NCBI GenBank assembly: GCA_037447655.1
Contig: JBBHKE010001628.1
Location: 174,272 to 238,271, forward strand
Length of the DNA: 64,000 nt
Direction of reading: 5' to 3'
Source of the DNA: Zygnema cylindricum
Lineage: Eukaryota; Streptophyta; Zygnematophyceae; Zygnematales; Zygnemataceae
The position numbers and the translations under genes were made by a program. A model generated the notes under the pieces. That model searched no databases, was not told the origin of the DNA, and was given only the letters and a program-made list of their open reading frames with translations. Position 1 is the first letter of the stretch, and every line of letters starts with the position of its first letter. Positions 39,878 through 51,699 of the stretch are shown here, piece by piece.

Positions 39878-42800
39878 GTGAGTGGTCGTGTGCGGCGGCC
39901 AGCTGCAAATTTGGGAGTTTTATATGGATTTGGCGGAGCTCTAACCTTAGAAGGATCTTTGGAGAAAGAGGAGGTAGATATTGATAGAGAAAGCATTGTG
40001 TTGGACAAAAGGAAGGAGAAGGGGATGGAGAAACTCACAGCGATAACTACTGGATCGGTACCGGTAGTGCGTGTTCAGAAAATCGAGGCAAATGATACAG
40101 AAATCTTTGACTTTAACAACAAAGTGGCAACTCGTTTTCTTCTCGGGCGTCTCACTGAAGCAGTTCATGCACCTCACCTTCATGTGGACAAGGCGACCGA
40201 TGTGTGAGAGGCTCTTGTAAATATTTACAAGAGTGGTACAATTCAGCAGCAGAAGATGGATGATCAAAAGGTGCAAGCATATGTTTACAAAGGAGGAAAA
40301 ATGCTTCATTCTTACAATGACATGTCTGGATTGTTTATGGAGTTGGAGAGTGCTGGAAAACAAGAGAGAGAGAGAAAAAGGGTGAATGCTTTGCTAATGA
40401 AACTGCCAAATGATTATGAGAACATCGTTAACAGGGTTCAGGATTTGTCACATCATCAATGGATCAGGAACTTTGTTGTTGGGATGATTTTGGTTTAAGA
40501 AAGCACAATTAAGAATTGGAGAGGAGGAAAGAGTGGTCAAGCCTTGGCAGCTGGAACTGATTCGAGGAATCAGGATTGAAAGAAACCTTATTGGAACTTT
40601 GGAGGAGGAGGGAGAGGAAATCAATCGAATGGATCCGGATCTAGGCCTCCAAAGGGGCTATGCCATTTTTGTGAGAAGTCGAGTCACTATAAAGTGGAGT
40701 GTACTAAGTTGACAGATATGAGACTTAAGGAGGGGCAGACCGGTAGATCAGCCGGCGGAAAGAAGAAGGCACTTGTGGCAACACAAGTAACAGGAGAGGA
40801 TTCAAATTTGGATGATGGAGAACTCCTTCTCAAAGAAGAGTTGGAGGTGAAAACCAAGCCGGAGATTCAAAGGAATCAAAAGTGTGCCTTCGGCAGAGTG
40901 AAAGAAGCTCCCAAAGAAGGTTAGATCATTCACTCAGGTGCCTCTATACATATGTGTAGAGAGAAACATATGTTTACCAAAATGAGAAAGATCTTTACTG
41001 TTGAGATAGATTATGGGGATGATAGAATAGTGACCATTAGGTTAGTGGGATCTGTGGATCTAAAAGTCTTAGTTGAAGGTAAGACATCGCTAGTGACTTT
41101 TTTCGATGTCATATTTATTCCAGAGTTGAAAAAGAATCTTATCTCTACATCGGTCTTAGATGATAAGGGTTTTGAGACTAGTACTAAGAAATGAGTCTTT
41201 GTTGCTAGCTATGAGGATGAAGTATATTTCACAGCTGAAAAGGGTAGCCAAGGAATGGTTAGGCGAATTTGAGTAATGGAAAGACGGGGGATTACTATGC
41301 CCATGTAAGTGACTTGATGGTTTGGCATTAAAGATGGGGGCATGTACATCTAGATAGATTGAAAGATATGAAGAAAATGGGAGTAGTTGAGGGAATCCAT
41401 TTTGGAGATAATGAGACCTTAGATGACTGTAGTGGATGTGCTCAAGGTAAGGCCCACAGATTACCTTTCCCAAAAACCGCAACCTATAAAGGTGAAAAGG
41501 TCATAGATCTAATACATACTGACATTTGGGGACCGGTCAAAGTGCCGTCGGTTAGAGGGAAAAGATTTATGCTTACTATCACTGATGATTGGTCTAGGTA
41601 TTCTAGAGTCTATTTCTTGAAAAATGAATTTAAGGCACCGGTTTATTTTAAAGAGTATAAAGCGTGGAGTGAGAAGCTTCATGAGACACCTATACAGAGA
41701 GTGAGGAGTGATAATGTGGGGGGAATACACATCTAATCAGTTTGAGGATTTTTTGAAAGAGGAAGGGGTTCAACACCAAAAGACTGTTCCAAAGAATCCG
41801 AAACAAAACGGTGTAGTTAAGAGACTAAATTGGACACTAAGTGATAGTGCACATAGTATGCTATCGGATAAAAAGATAAAAAAAACGCTTCAGGGTAGAA
41901 GTTATGAATTGTGATAATTACCTTAAGAATAGAGTCCTTACCTCAGTAGTGAAAGGTCAAACACCTTACGAAAGATGGACCGGGAGAAAACCGGATATCC
42001 CACACTTAAAGGTGTTCCGAAGTCAAGTTTTTAGCCTAAACGCAAAAAAATCTGATTGGAAGTTAGATGCAAGGGGAATGCCGGGGTAATTACTTGGATA
42101 TGATGAAAATTTAAAGGGATATAGAGTTTATGATCTCAGGAAAAAAGATATCATCCTAGTAAATCACTTGGTAGTTATGGATGAGGGAAAGTCAGTAGAT
42201 CCCTTTAAATATACTAAACCGGTCAGAATTAGAATTGAATCCGATTGTGAATAAGATTTAGATTCTTTTAACCAAACTTCGGTTCAACCGGACTTTGCAG
42301 ATGAAGAGAAAAATCTGACCGAGAATGACTCTCTCTTGGAGCCACAGTTTCCAGTTCAAACCGAGGAAGAGAACAAGAAAAGACCGAAAATGGATCATGT
42401 ACGACCGGAGATGCACTCCACGGATAGGGGAGAAGATGAAGTCATTCAGAGAAATCCAAGATTACCGTCTATTCTGGCTTCGGGTTTTGAAAGAGGGAGG
42501 AGAAGCAGTAAAAGACTTCATGAAAGACAAGTGAATAACAAGGTATCTAAGATATCACATTTGAGTGAACCCCAAACTTATTCGGAAGCAATTAATAGTC
42601 CGGAACGGAGTAGATGGATGACAACCATTAATGATGAGATGGCTTCAACTATAGAAGCAAACACATGGGAGCTGGTAGACTATCCCCCGGACAGAAAGTT
42701 GATTGGATGTAAATGGTGTTTAAGTTGAAACTCAACCGAGATAACACTATTAAGCGCTACAAGGCTGGATTAGTGGCCAAAGGGTTCACACAGAAAGAAG

Positions 42801-43780
42801 GGATCGATTATTAGAAAACCTTCGCTTTGATTGTTAGATATACCTCCGTCCGTATTCTACTTAGCTTGGCGGCAGCGGAAGACATGGAAGTGCACCAAAT
42901 GGACATCAAAACCACTTTCTTATACGGAGAATTAGAAGAAGAGATTGTCATGCGACAGCCGGAAGGGTTGTGGAGAAAGGAGAAGAAAGTAAGGTACGCA
43001 GATTGATAAAGTCCATTTATGGACTAATGCAGGCTCCACGCTAATGGAACAAGAAGCTGGACAAGTTTTTGACAAGTTTGGGATATATCCGAATCAGCTT
43101 AGATCACTTTATCTATCTATTTGAGGACGAGGAAGGCATTATTTTCTTTCCCATCTATGTTTATGAATTATTTTTTTGAGTAAATCAATGGAGAAAGTTA
43201 ATGGACTGAAAAAAGATCTAAAAAGTAGAATTGAAATGAAGGATTTGGGGAAAGCAAAACATATTTTGGGGATTCTGATGGAGAGGGATAGAGAGAATAA
43301 AATTATTTGACTAACTCAAAAGGAAGCAATCGGAAACATGCTTGAAAAAAATCAAATGGATAAGGCAAATAGTTATACGACTCCAATGGATATAAAAAAG
43401 GGAAATGAGGGGAGCTCAGAAGGGGGAGTTGTGGTCTTAGATGATGAGATAGGACCAGAGGAAAGAAAGTTCATGCAGAATATTCCGTAGAGACAGGTTG
43501 TCGGTAGTTTAATCTATTTTATAAACTTTACCCGTTCTGATATAACAGCAGTTGTAGGAATATTAAGTAGGACTCTAAATCATCCTACGAAATAAAATTG
43601 GGAAGAGGCCACGAGAGTCTTGCGGAACTTGATAGGAACGAGAGGTCCGTGGCTGCATTTGGTTCGAACATAGACCGGATAGGGAGATGGTAGCAGATAT
43701 GATGACGAAACTTGTGCCTTCTCCCAAATTGGTATTTTGTAGGGAGAAGTGTAAACTGAAACAAAAGATAGATTAGAAAA
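39878..43780 (+). pseudogene. Element I gag-pol remnant
   Basis: Fragments in D order: Gag (39878-40498), a damaged knuckle near 40665 (CHFCEKSSHYKVEC), protease region IIHSGASIHMC (near 40925-40960, aspartate lost), GAG-pre-integrase (CSGCAQGKAHRLPFP), integrase (41359-42090), RT (about 42600-43360; the YVDD motif is degraded). A deletion near 43660 joins the start of RNase H (WLHL) to the C-terminal MVADMMTK segment. Stops and frameshifts abound. Confidence 0.86.
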
Positions 43781-43789
43781 TAAGGGGAG

Positions 43790-44315
43790 TGTTGAAAAAG
43801 GTATTTTCTATTTTTTGTCAATCGATCTATGAAGGTTCTTAATTCCTCACACTTCTCGTAGTCACTGAGGACTCAAAGACAGCCATGGCTGCCTTAGGCA
43901 CTCAATGAAAAAAACTAAGGAAGTTGGAGGCTAGCAAAATTTACGCATCCAGACTAGGATTTGATCCTAGGTCTTACAGGATAACCGTCGTACAGCGTAA
44001 CCATTCGCCTTATCCGTTAAGTCTTGATGAAACGTTACGTACATGTGGTGTGATTAGTATTTAAAGATGAACCTTTTCACATACTACATTTATCAGATTA
44101 CGAAACGGGGTATACATAAAACGACATTGAATTTGAACAAACGCGATTAATTGCCGACTTCAGATCGAACGGCTCACACAAGAGCCGACGCATCGGAGTG
44201 GTCATCTAGCGGTTTGCGAGCTAATGTTAAAACGTGGCAAACCATGAGTGGACTACAGACGTTATGAGAACAGCGACCATGGCTCAAGAACTTACGGGCA
44301 TCAGCGGGACGTGTC
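43790..44315 (+). repeat. 3' LTR of element I, truncated
   Basis: Matches the first ~530 bp of the 5' LTR, then diverges after gggacgtg near 44315. Its minus-strand T-arm is CTAGG ATCAAAT CCTAG, again a perfect 5-bp stem; relative to the 5' LTR both sides of the stem changed together. B-box/A-box segment at 43966-44020. Confidence 0.82.
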
Positions 44316-45570
44316 AAGCTCGTGTGCACCTTCGGCACATTTGTACTCCTAGGAGTTCCGAGCCTCGTTCCACCTAATACGGACTCCAGCGTACGGAGAA
44401 GGGGAAGACAACCTACCAAATCAGAACTTTGTATTTTCACCGTGGAGCACAACGCACTTTAGTTCACCTTCAATAAAGGTCGACAGCGGAGTTAGTCTAG
44501 TGCAAAGGTGGCGGCTCCATTACATGGCATCCGTTCTATGTAGCTCTAGCGGAGGGGTACATTGTAAAACAGCACACAACATTTGCAATTGTCCCGTGAT
44601 CTTGTTGTAGCCGCCGTAGGATGTTAGTTCAGCTCAACAGACGCAAAGCATTTGCGACACCGTCAAAGATAGACGCTTCACGCCACCCGAACTTTGCTAC
44701 TAGTGTACCATATGAGGACCTCGGTCAACCAAGAGCCCGCCTAACTTTTTGCCCTGAGTGTAGTACACCCTGTTTTGTCTTATGTCAGTACGATAACAAT
44801 TGTTGGCCGTTGATTGGCCTTTAGCATTGTTTTGACTTTGGTAGATACAATAGGACAAACTTTGTTTGTATAAGACACTTGGGGCCAAAGGAGATAGGTT
44901 GTTTTTTTCAGTACTGTCTCCTGAGAAAACCCCCAGAGAGTTTAATGAACCTTCCTGTTGGAGAACTGTTGCATTGTGTCGTTGACTCTATTGCCATCTT
45001 TGTTTTGGATTGTCTGTGTGAAGACCGTAGCTCGAGTGGGTGGTTGGCACTATCCTCTCTTTGGGCGGTTTGGGCTTTCGCTGTTTAAAACTTAGAAAAG
45101 TCTTGTCGGATCCTTACGCCGAAACTGAGGGGTGAGGGAGACTCATACCTGTCTTCGGGGCCATTGGGAGAGTTTCCTTCTTCTGAGTTTGTCATCGTTG
45201 CACTCCGAGGTATGTTCGCTCGTTTCACTGTTATCATTGACTTATATCTTTATTTCCATTCTCTAAGGCCATGTGATATTGTTTAATCTAAAAGAACCGA
45301 TTTTTGTTGTTTCTATATTTCTACGTGGGAGCTATTTGCGTACTCTTGTGGTCTTCTTTGATTCCTGTCTGGAGTTCTTCTAGGCCGGATCAAACGACTA
45401 TCATTTCCTTTCTATTCTTTTGAGAGTGGTCAGGGGTGTAGCATTTAGTAATCTTCCAATGGATTAAGCAGAGTACTAAAAAAAGCCACTATCCCCTTTA
45501 GATAAAGAGGATAGCTGGTTAGGGTATTGTACTTTTATAAGGAGATTTAGCTCCTCTGTTCAGGTCAGTC
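44316..45570. other. Possible LTR/leader region before ORF J
   Basis: No gene is recognised. A TATA-like tgtataag (44868-44875) and the position before a gag-like ORF suggest that this could be promoter and leader of a retroelement, but no LTR pair or primer-binding site was found. Confidence 0.35.
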
Positions 45571-46703
45571 ATGGGTGAAGGGGATGCTCAGGATCGGGAC
45601 CTTATAGGTGTCCGTCAAGAAGAGAGGGAGAGGCAAGAAGCAGCGGCACAAGAGGAAGAGTCGCAGGTACCCGAGGAAGCAGTCCCCTTTGCTTCCGCTT
45701 TAAACATAGAGCAGTTTTTCAAGGGAATGATGCCTGAGCTTGTCTTTGCTGAGACTCCTCCCAAACAGTCAGAGAAGCAACCATCTCCTTCACCTCTACC
45801 GGTCTTTTCTCCCGATAACTTCCCTATGTTGTCCAAAGCCCCCACGGCTAGGGCTACGGAGAAGGTTGAAAGACGGGCTAGAGTTTCTCAATCCCGCAAG
45901 AAGGTTTTGGCACATAAGGAAACGGTCCTTAGCCAACTTTTGAAGTTGTACGCTATAAAAGATCTAAAGCTCCTATGGTTGAGACATACATGTATCTTAA
46001 AATCTTGGCTGATCCTAACCGGCCAAGTCGCAAGGAAATTTTAGCTCTGCACAATATCCATGAGTTAAAGGTGAAGAAGGAGTTGGTTCAGCGTGTGGCT
46101 AGAAGCAACCGAGCCCGGATAATACACCCGGTGGTAGGTGTAGTTGAAATTCTTAGCAGTTTGTCTGAGAGTGGTTCTTCGCCCTCCTTCAATGAGCAAC
46201 GGGGGAGGCCATCGACTTCACGTCAACAACCCACCCTATCTTGGGACACGCCCACCAGTAAACACTCTAAGGGTCGGCCAACTTCTCCGGCCCGGGCAGG
46301 TGAAGAAACCAGCAAGCGGAAGATGCCAGAACCCAAGAGGGATTTTAAGTTCAACCATCGGGACAGCAAAGGCCAATTGGCACCCCTAGTTAAAGAGGAG
46401 TAGTTCCTTCCTTCCTCCTCTGTTTCTCCTAGTTCCCTATCTCCCTCCGCACCAGTTTTTCGACCTTCTAAAGGATTATGGCGTTCTAGACCCACGGACC
46501 CCAAGGCACCTCGTTTAGGGATTGCGGATCTCTCGGGTGTGTTGAGCAGCACTCAAAGACTGGTGGACATCTTGCGGTCGCAGAGTAAGGAAACAACGGA
46601 GGCCGGACCCGTCACAATAGATTGGGATGCTTTGGAAAAGGAAATGAATAAAGCATTCGAACTGGATTTGCTCATTATACACGAGGCTAGACGGAGATCA
46701 TGA
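45571..46703 (+). pseudogene. Broken gag-like ORF J, unidentified
   Basis: The frame opens MGEGDAQDRDLIGVRQEE and is rich in Glu, Pro, Ser and basic residues. It changes frame near 45955 and continues (SKAPMVETYMYLKILADPN, then a basic helix-like stretch and Ser/Pro-rich sequence) to TAG at 46401-46403. It then stays open in the same frame through an IDWDALEKEMNKAFEL segment to TGA at 46701. One frameshift plus one in-frame stop in about 375 codons suggests a moderately old pseudogene. I do not recognise the family; composition and the surrounding repeats suggest a retroelement structural protein, but a host gene is not excluded. Confidence 0.5.
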
Positions 46704-46879
46704 GGGATCCTTAGGGGACAAGTAGCTCCTCCTCTTAGGACAGATCCCTTGGCTTAAGGACAACCTCCGGATCAGGCAATTCCTCCAGCAACGCGAGCTT
46801 CAGGGATTCACCAGAACCAAGACCAAAATATCCTCTTCAGCGGGAAAAGGAGGACAACACAAGGGCTAAAAAAAAGGGG

Positions 46880-47329
46880 TTGGGTGTAGATTCACTAAGT
46901 AATTGGGTAGCCGCGTCCACTGAGCTTCCTACTTTTGTCTCGGTGGCAGGATCTTCCACTGTGGAGGCCGTGGTGCTACTGCATCCTGATAAGAGAGTAC
47001 ACATTTCCCTCGGACTGACCACTTCTCCGCCATCACCACCACACGCTTCCTCTCCTACCCCTTCCTTCTCTCCAAATGTAGCAGTCCGTGGGTCTTCGGA
47101 TCCGCCGATTTTACCTTACAAATACACCGCTAACTCACCTCCTCACAGACGATTCCCATCCTCCAATGCCGGAACTCCTACTCCGAGGATTCCTAAAGGT
47201 GGCACCGGAGACAATCACCTTTCAGGAGACAGACACCTTCTCCTCCAAGCTTCTAACTGTCCCCTTCTCTGCCACCAGCCATCTCCCGGAGGCCTCGATC
47301 TCTCTTGCACGTTCCATCGGTGGAGATAG
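46880..47329 (+). pseudogene. Ser/Pro-rich ORF downstream of J
   Basis: A 149-codon frame (MGVDSLSNWVAASTELP...) with long Ser/Pro/His-rich stretches and no recognised domain. It may be a further part of the J coding region after another frame change. The shadow frame 47088-47357 is equally long, so coding status is doubtful. Confidence 0.3.
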
Positions 47330-47565
47330 TGTTAAGGGGAGAACAAGCCTCTCCTGAATATAGAGGAGCAGGCGATCAACCATCTTCTTTGAGAGCAGGA
47401 CCTTCCTCAATGGGAGGGGGAACCACTGCTGCTGCTACCGCCCTTCCTATTGGAGGAGGGACAGGTTAGGATCCCGAGATTCAGGACCCCGGAGCAGTCT
47501 CACCGGCTCAGTTTGTTAGCCCCACCAGACAGGCATCACCAAGTTTCATCAACCCTACTGAGGAG

Positions 47566-48730
47566 TATCGTGCATGAGAGGCAAGCAAGCAAACATGCAT
47601 CACAACCAGCAAAGTCATGCTCACAAACATATACAACAACGAAAATAAATATGAAAAGTCAATAAAATATATACACCATGACAAAGAACAAAGGTGAAAA
47701 TGACCCAAGAAAGAAGGGAAAGAATACTCCCCTAGAGTGAAGTGAACCCAAGAGGTAGCCACTAGGCTCTCTGGTCTTTATCACATTCCCTACAAGAGTT
47801 ATCCCGTTACGACAGCAAAGCAAGAAATATTCCAACCGGAACAAAGGAAAATCCAAATCCGATCAAAAATACACTCCTTTCAAGCCAACCGAAATACAAA
47901 CAAGACACAAACACACAACCAAACCGTCAAGCTGCCCGAGGAAGGCGCAGCAAGGTCCAGATGTGCTCCCCCACGATCTCCAATTCCACACTTCCACCAA
48001 AAGACAAACTTTGGAGGGAAACCTTCCGGACGTGGCCTTAGGCCGTGTGGATTAAAAACGAGGGCAGAAAAACAAGGAGAATAATCTTACTCTATCTAGC
48101 CTCTACAGCTAGCTAACAAGGAGAAGAAAGACACGTGGGCAATCGGTGAGAGAGAGAGCAAGAGAAAAGCTCCGCTGCCAAGAGAAAATTCTTGTCCAAA
48201 AGCTAAATTCTCTAAGTCTGAGAATTAGGCGAAGTAAGAGCTACGCTAGGCCTAAGCAAAATTAGCCTACGTCTAGTCTACTTTACATGCATGAAACTAC
48301 TTAAGATGTTGGCCAATAGGCGGCCAACATCGTCTGCCGTACGCCTGACAAAATCCACCGTCCAAGGGTAAAAACCCTCCCTAACTACATGTGCGTGAAC
48401 CTACATGGGTTCGCGACTTAAATAAATAAAAGGTATCGAAGCGCCGCCGATACCACCAGGAATCGCGATTCGTCGCCAAACGATACCGCGCGTCGATACT
48501 CACAAAATTGCGTGCATACGCACGAAACAAAACATGTCGCACGAATTGAAACATATCGTCTGAAATATTCCCGGAAATCGCGCCGCGTCGATACTCCCAA
48601 AATCGTGTACCTTGAAAATAAACAAAACAAAACGTGCGCACGAAATTAGTATGCATTTAATCGTACGTGAACGCAAATCGCGTTCACATCATAAACACAT
48701 GAACCGACGAAAACTCACACGTGGGAACGC
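47566..48730. other. Intergenic sequence, no gene seen
   Basis: Nothing is recognised in 47566-48360. From 48420 the sequence becomes CpG-rich with a pair of related segments (gcgcgtcgatactc near 48485 and gccgcgtcgatactc near 48581) before the minisatellite. Confidence 0.4.
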
Positions 48731-49030
48731 AAATTATGCACGCGTGCCAAAATCGTGCGTGCATGCATAAAATCGCGAGTGCATGCATGAAACCTCGCGC
48801 GCGAGCTTTAAACTGCGCGTGCATACAAAATACTGCGCGTGCGTGAAAAATACCGCGCGTGCGTGCATAATACCGCGCGTGCGTAAGAAAAACTGCGCGT
48901 GCATGGGAAATATCGCGCATGCGTGAGAAATACCGCGCGTGCGTGCAAAATACCGCGTGTGCGTACATTATATCGTGCGCGCACGCCAAATATCGCGCGT
49001 GCGGGAATGATATCGTGCGCGCATGCAACC
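48731..49030. repeat. 20-bp-period CG/CA-rich minisatellite
   Basis: Fifteen degenerate units in strict 20-bp register, for example tatcgcgcgt at 48991 and taccgcgcgt at 48851, 48871 and 48931. Consensus is about taccgcgcgtgcgtgcaaaa. The cores are alternating purine-pyrimidine runs. The open frames across it (minus strand, HARAVF-like repeats) are a by-product of the period. Confidence 0.88.
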
Positions 49031-49511
49031 GACGCGATGCGGCAAGACAAATGTATCATTTTTTGTACTTTTTAGTTAAAAAAGTACAATTTTGCACGGT
49101 CAGACACAGACCGTACGCCACACTATTTAGAACGGCACTATATTAGAGTTGTTAACGCTGATTCCAAAAGTACCTTAAATAATGTAAAGAATAATTTAGA
49201 ATTATGTACTCTATTTAGGGTGATAGAGTCAAAATTTGGGGCGACGAAATTATCGTACATAACGCTAATTACGATTTGCGGAGTAATTCGTATAATTACT
49301 TATTTAGTACGTAAAGAACTTCATATACGAAAAGTTCACACTAATTTAGTCAAAGTATGATCTGAAAAACAAAATAGCAGAATGTTCGTTTCAGGGTTTC
49401 AGGCAGTAATACCTACAAAAATTTCAATCAGTAATACCTACAAATCTGCAGGCAGCAATCCAATCAAATACTGGCAGCAATAGCAAGAATAGTTATAACT
49501 TTTTTTTAAAA

Positions 49512-49650
49512 AAGCCTCGATATATCGACGATATATCAGCGATACATCGTGATATTTTGATTTTCGATATATCGAAGCTATTTATCGGTTATCGGGTACC
49601 TGAAATTCGATACATATCGAATATTGGCAAATGGTCTTCGATACCCAACA
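49512..49650. repeat. Cluster of cgatatatcg palindromes
   Basis: The palindrome tcgatatatcga and variants (cgatatatcag, cgatacatcg, cgatacatatcg) occur repeatedly, so the stretch can fold into several short hairpins. It resembles the subterminal region of a DNA transposon, but no termini were found. Confidence 0.6.
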
Positions 49651-49689
49651 CTAATCGTAGCAGTGAATCTAGCCAGCCTGTGAGGTGAA

Positions 49690-49890
49690 TTTCAGTGCGG
49701 TTTTCAGTGCGAAATTCAGGCAGTCTGGGGCTTAAAAATTCATTGCGGTTTTCAATACGGAATTCAGTCAGTCTGTGGCTAAAAATTAAGTGTGGTTTTC
49801 AGTACGAAATTCAGGCACGGTTGCTAAATTCAGTGCAAATTTTAGTGCGAAATACAGTGCGATATTTAGTGCAAAACTTAGTGCGGATCC
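49690..49890. repeat. Degenerate tandem repeat (~50 bp)
   Basis: Three decaying units of about 49-52 bp with gcggttttcagtgcgaaatt and caggcagtctggggctaaaa-like parts, followed by short cagtgcgaaat units about a dozen bases apart. Confidence 0.65.
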
Positions 49891-49899
49891 GAAAGTGCA

Positions 49900-51150
49900 G
49901 CAATGGTAAATATTCAAATAAACAATCGCATGACTACAAGGCGACCGAAATAAAAAATGCACGAAAAGGGAACAAAAAAGTGATTTTAACGCATAAACGT
50001 AAATAAAATTTGTTTTGAATGTTTGATCTTTCTTTGATCCTGGTAAAGTTGTCCTTGTTCTCGATGGCCTTCTTCACCGCCTCTAGTGTCTTCTCTGCAG
50101 CAACAATATTGCCTTGTGAAAACCAAGTTACATTATCCGACATCTTGAAACTTAAAATGTTCTCCTTTTTTTCTTTGTGCTTTTTTTTGACCCAGTGCCA
50201 CATCTTGCGAGCTCATCTTATCAAAACGAACCTCTGAATTTTCCACCAGAGCAAGATTGAAATACTTTATTTTAGGCGTTTTTTCTTGCGAAATTCGACT
50301 ATTTGGTTGCTATATGGTTTATGGTTTTTCGAAAAAAATAGTTAAGCCTCTTATTAGGCATTTCTTATACGTATGTAAAGATGCTTGGCTACCTATTGCT
50401 TCAGCTAGGCCCCAATCCAGTGGTGTGTTTATTGGAATCTTTATTTATAGCTATGGAGTTTTTATTTAAGATTACCAAAATAGCAACGAACTACAAGCAC
50501 AAATATGATAAATTTTGTGACATAAATAAATATAATATATCTTAAAATATATAAATATAAATGACATAATAAATATGATACATAATATGACAATGTCCGC
50601 AGCAACTCGAAGCCTATACCTTCGATCGACGGCCCGCAAGCATGAAGCGCTGAAGGCGGAGGGGGGGAGGGGACGTGCGAAGCACCAGAGCTAGGCGCCT
50701 GCGAGCCGGGGCCAAGGCTGACATAGAGACATGAGAAGATATAAGAGGCGAAGAAAGAAGGGTGAAGAAGGGGATGAGGAGGAAGAGGGAGGAGGGGGGA
50801 AAAGGGGAGAATGTAAGGGTATGAAAAAATGAGTAAGAGAAAAAATGTAAGAGGGAGAGAACGAGGGAGATAATGAGGATGTTGTTGGGAGGCTCTGAAT
50901 GCAGTAAAAAGGGTCCAAAAATGGGTTCTTTGTAGGGGGGGAGATCGGGGGAGGAGGAAGATATAAGTTATTTTTTCCCTTTTTTTGGGTTTTTGTTTAT
51001 TTTAGTGTGGTTGTTATGTTTGATTCAAGTTTATATTTCTTTTTTGTCATTTTGCTGGTCTTAGATTCAAAAGTTAGTACATGTATAATTTTATGAATCG
51101 GTATGTCCATTGTCAAGAATATATCCGCTTTACTTCCTACCACGTGTAAG
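49900..51150. other. Intergenic sequence, no supported gene
   Basis: A minus-strand ORF (49934-50203) contains a plausible helix-rich stretch (MSDNVTWFSQGNIVAAEKTL) without a known domain. A purine-rich tract lies at 50655-50880. Neither is enough to call a gene. Confidence 0.4.
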
Positions 51151-51157
51151 AAAAATG

Positions 51158-51380
51158 TACAACCGTGAATCGTAATTAGCGTTAATATTTTTTTCGCCAA
51201 TGAAAACATCTTTTCTCCGTACACACTTGTCGGATTTTCAATTTGAGACCGCCAATCGGAAGCTGAGAATCTTACCTTTCAATCGCAACCGTCAGATCCA
51301 AAATCCGACATGTGTGTACGGAGAAACGATGTTTTAAGTGACGAAAAAAACATTATCACTAATTACGATTCACGGTTGTA
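51158..51380. mobile_element. Fold-back MITE copy 1
   Basis: The two ends are long imperfect inverted repeats of about 80 nt: tacaaccgtgaatcgtaatt at the left against its reverse complement at 51361-51380. The inner arm parts ctccgtacacac and gtgtgtacggag also pair. The short central loop has no coding capacity, as in MITEs. The superfamily cannot be assigned. Confidence 0.75.
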
Positions 51381-51508
51381 TTACAAATGGAAGACTTTCT
51401 CAAGTTTTTTTTAGGCAGGTTTGCAAATAGGTTTGGGGGAGGACAAAATTTCAATCTGGAGGCGTGTGTTAACGACCAATAAGCGTCCAGATTCTCACGG
51501 CGGCCTGG

Positions 51509-51691
51509 TTACCAGTAATTTTTTTCGCCACTTCAAACATCTTTTCTGTGTACACACCTGTTCGATTTTCACAAGGAGACCGCCAACGGGAAGGTGAGAA
51601 TATTGGCTTTCAATCGCTACCGTCGGATCTATAATCCGTCAAGCGTGTACGGAGAAAGGATGTTTTTTAGTGGCAAAAACAAAATTACCGG
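51509..51691. mobile_element. Fold-back MITE copy 2
   Basis: Shares the core of copy 1 in the same orientation (catctttt...gtacacac...gagaccgcca...gtgtacggagaaa...gatgttttt). Outer ends differ (accagtaatttttttcgcca against tggcaaaaacaaaattaccg), giving a slightly shorter inverted repeat. Confidence 0.72.
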
Positions 51692-51699
51692 TCGGTATT

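Larger units (their letters stand above)
38815..44315 (+). mobile_element. Ty1/copia element I, decayed, 3' LTR truncated
   Basis: A plus-strand element inserted in H gag; the 5 bp before it is accac (38810-38814). It has 5' LTR 38815-39773, primer-binding site ggttatgtgcccact (39774-39788, two mismatches), heavily mutated gag-pol, purine tract before 43790, and a 3' LTR that stops matching at about 44315. RNase H is mostly deleted. It is clearly old and inactive. Confidence 0.86.

Noticed and set aside
48684-49059. Repetitive His/Ala/Arg protein on the minus strand
   Set aside because: Several frames are open because the 20-bp repeat avoids stops; no start context or domain supports it.
50257-50469. 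Possible organelle-derived coding fragment
   Set aside because: The translated sequence has a hydrophobic look but no recognised motif; too short to support.
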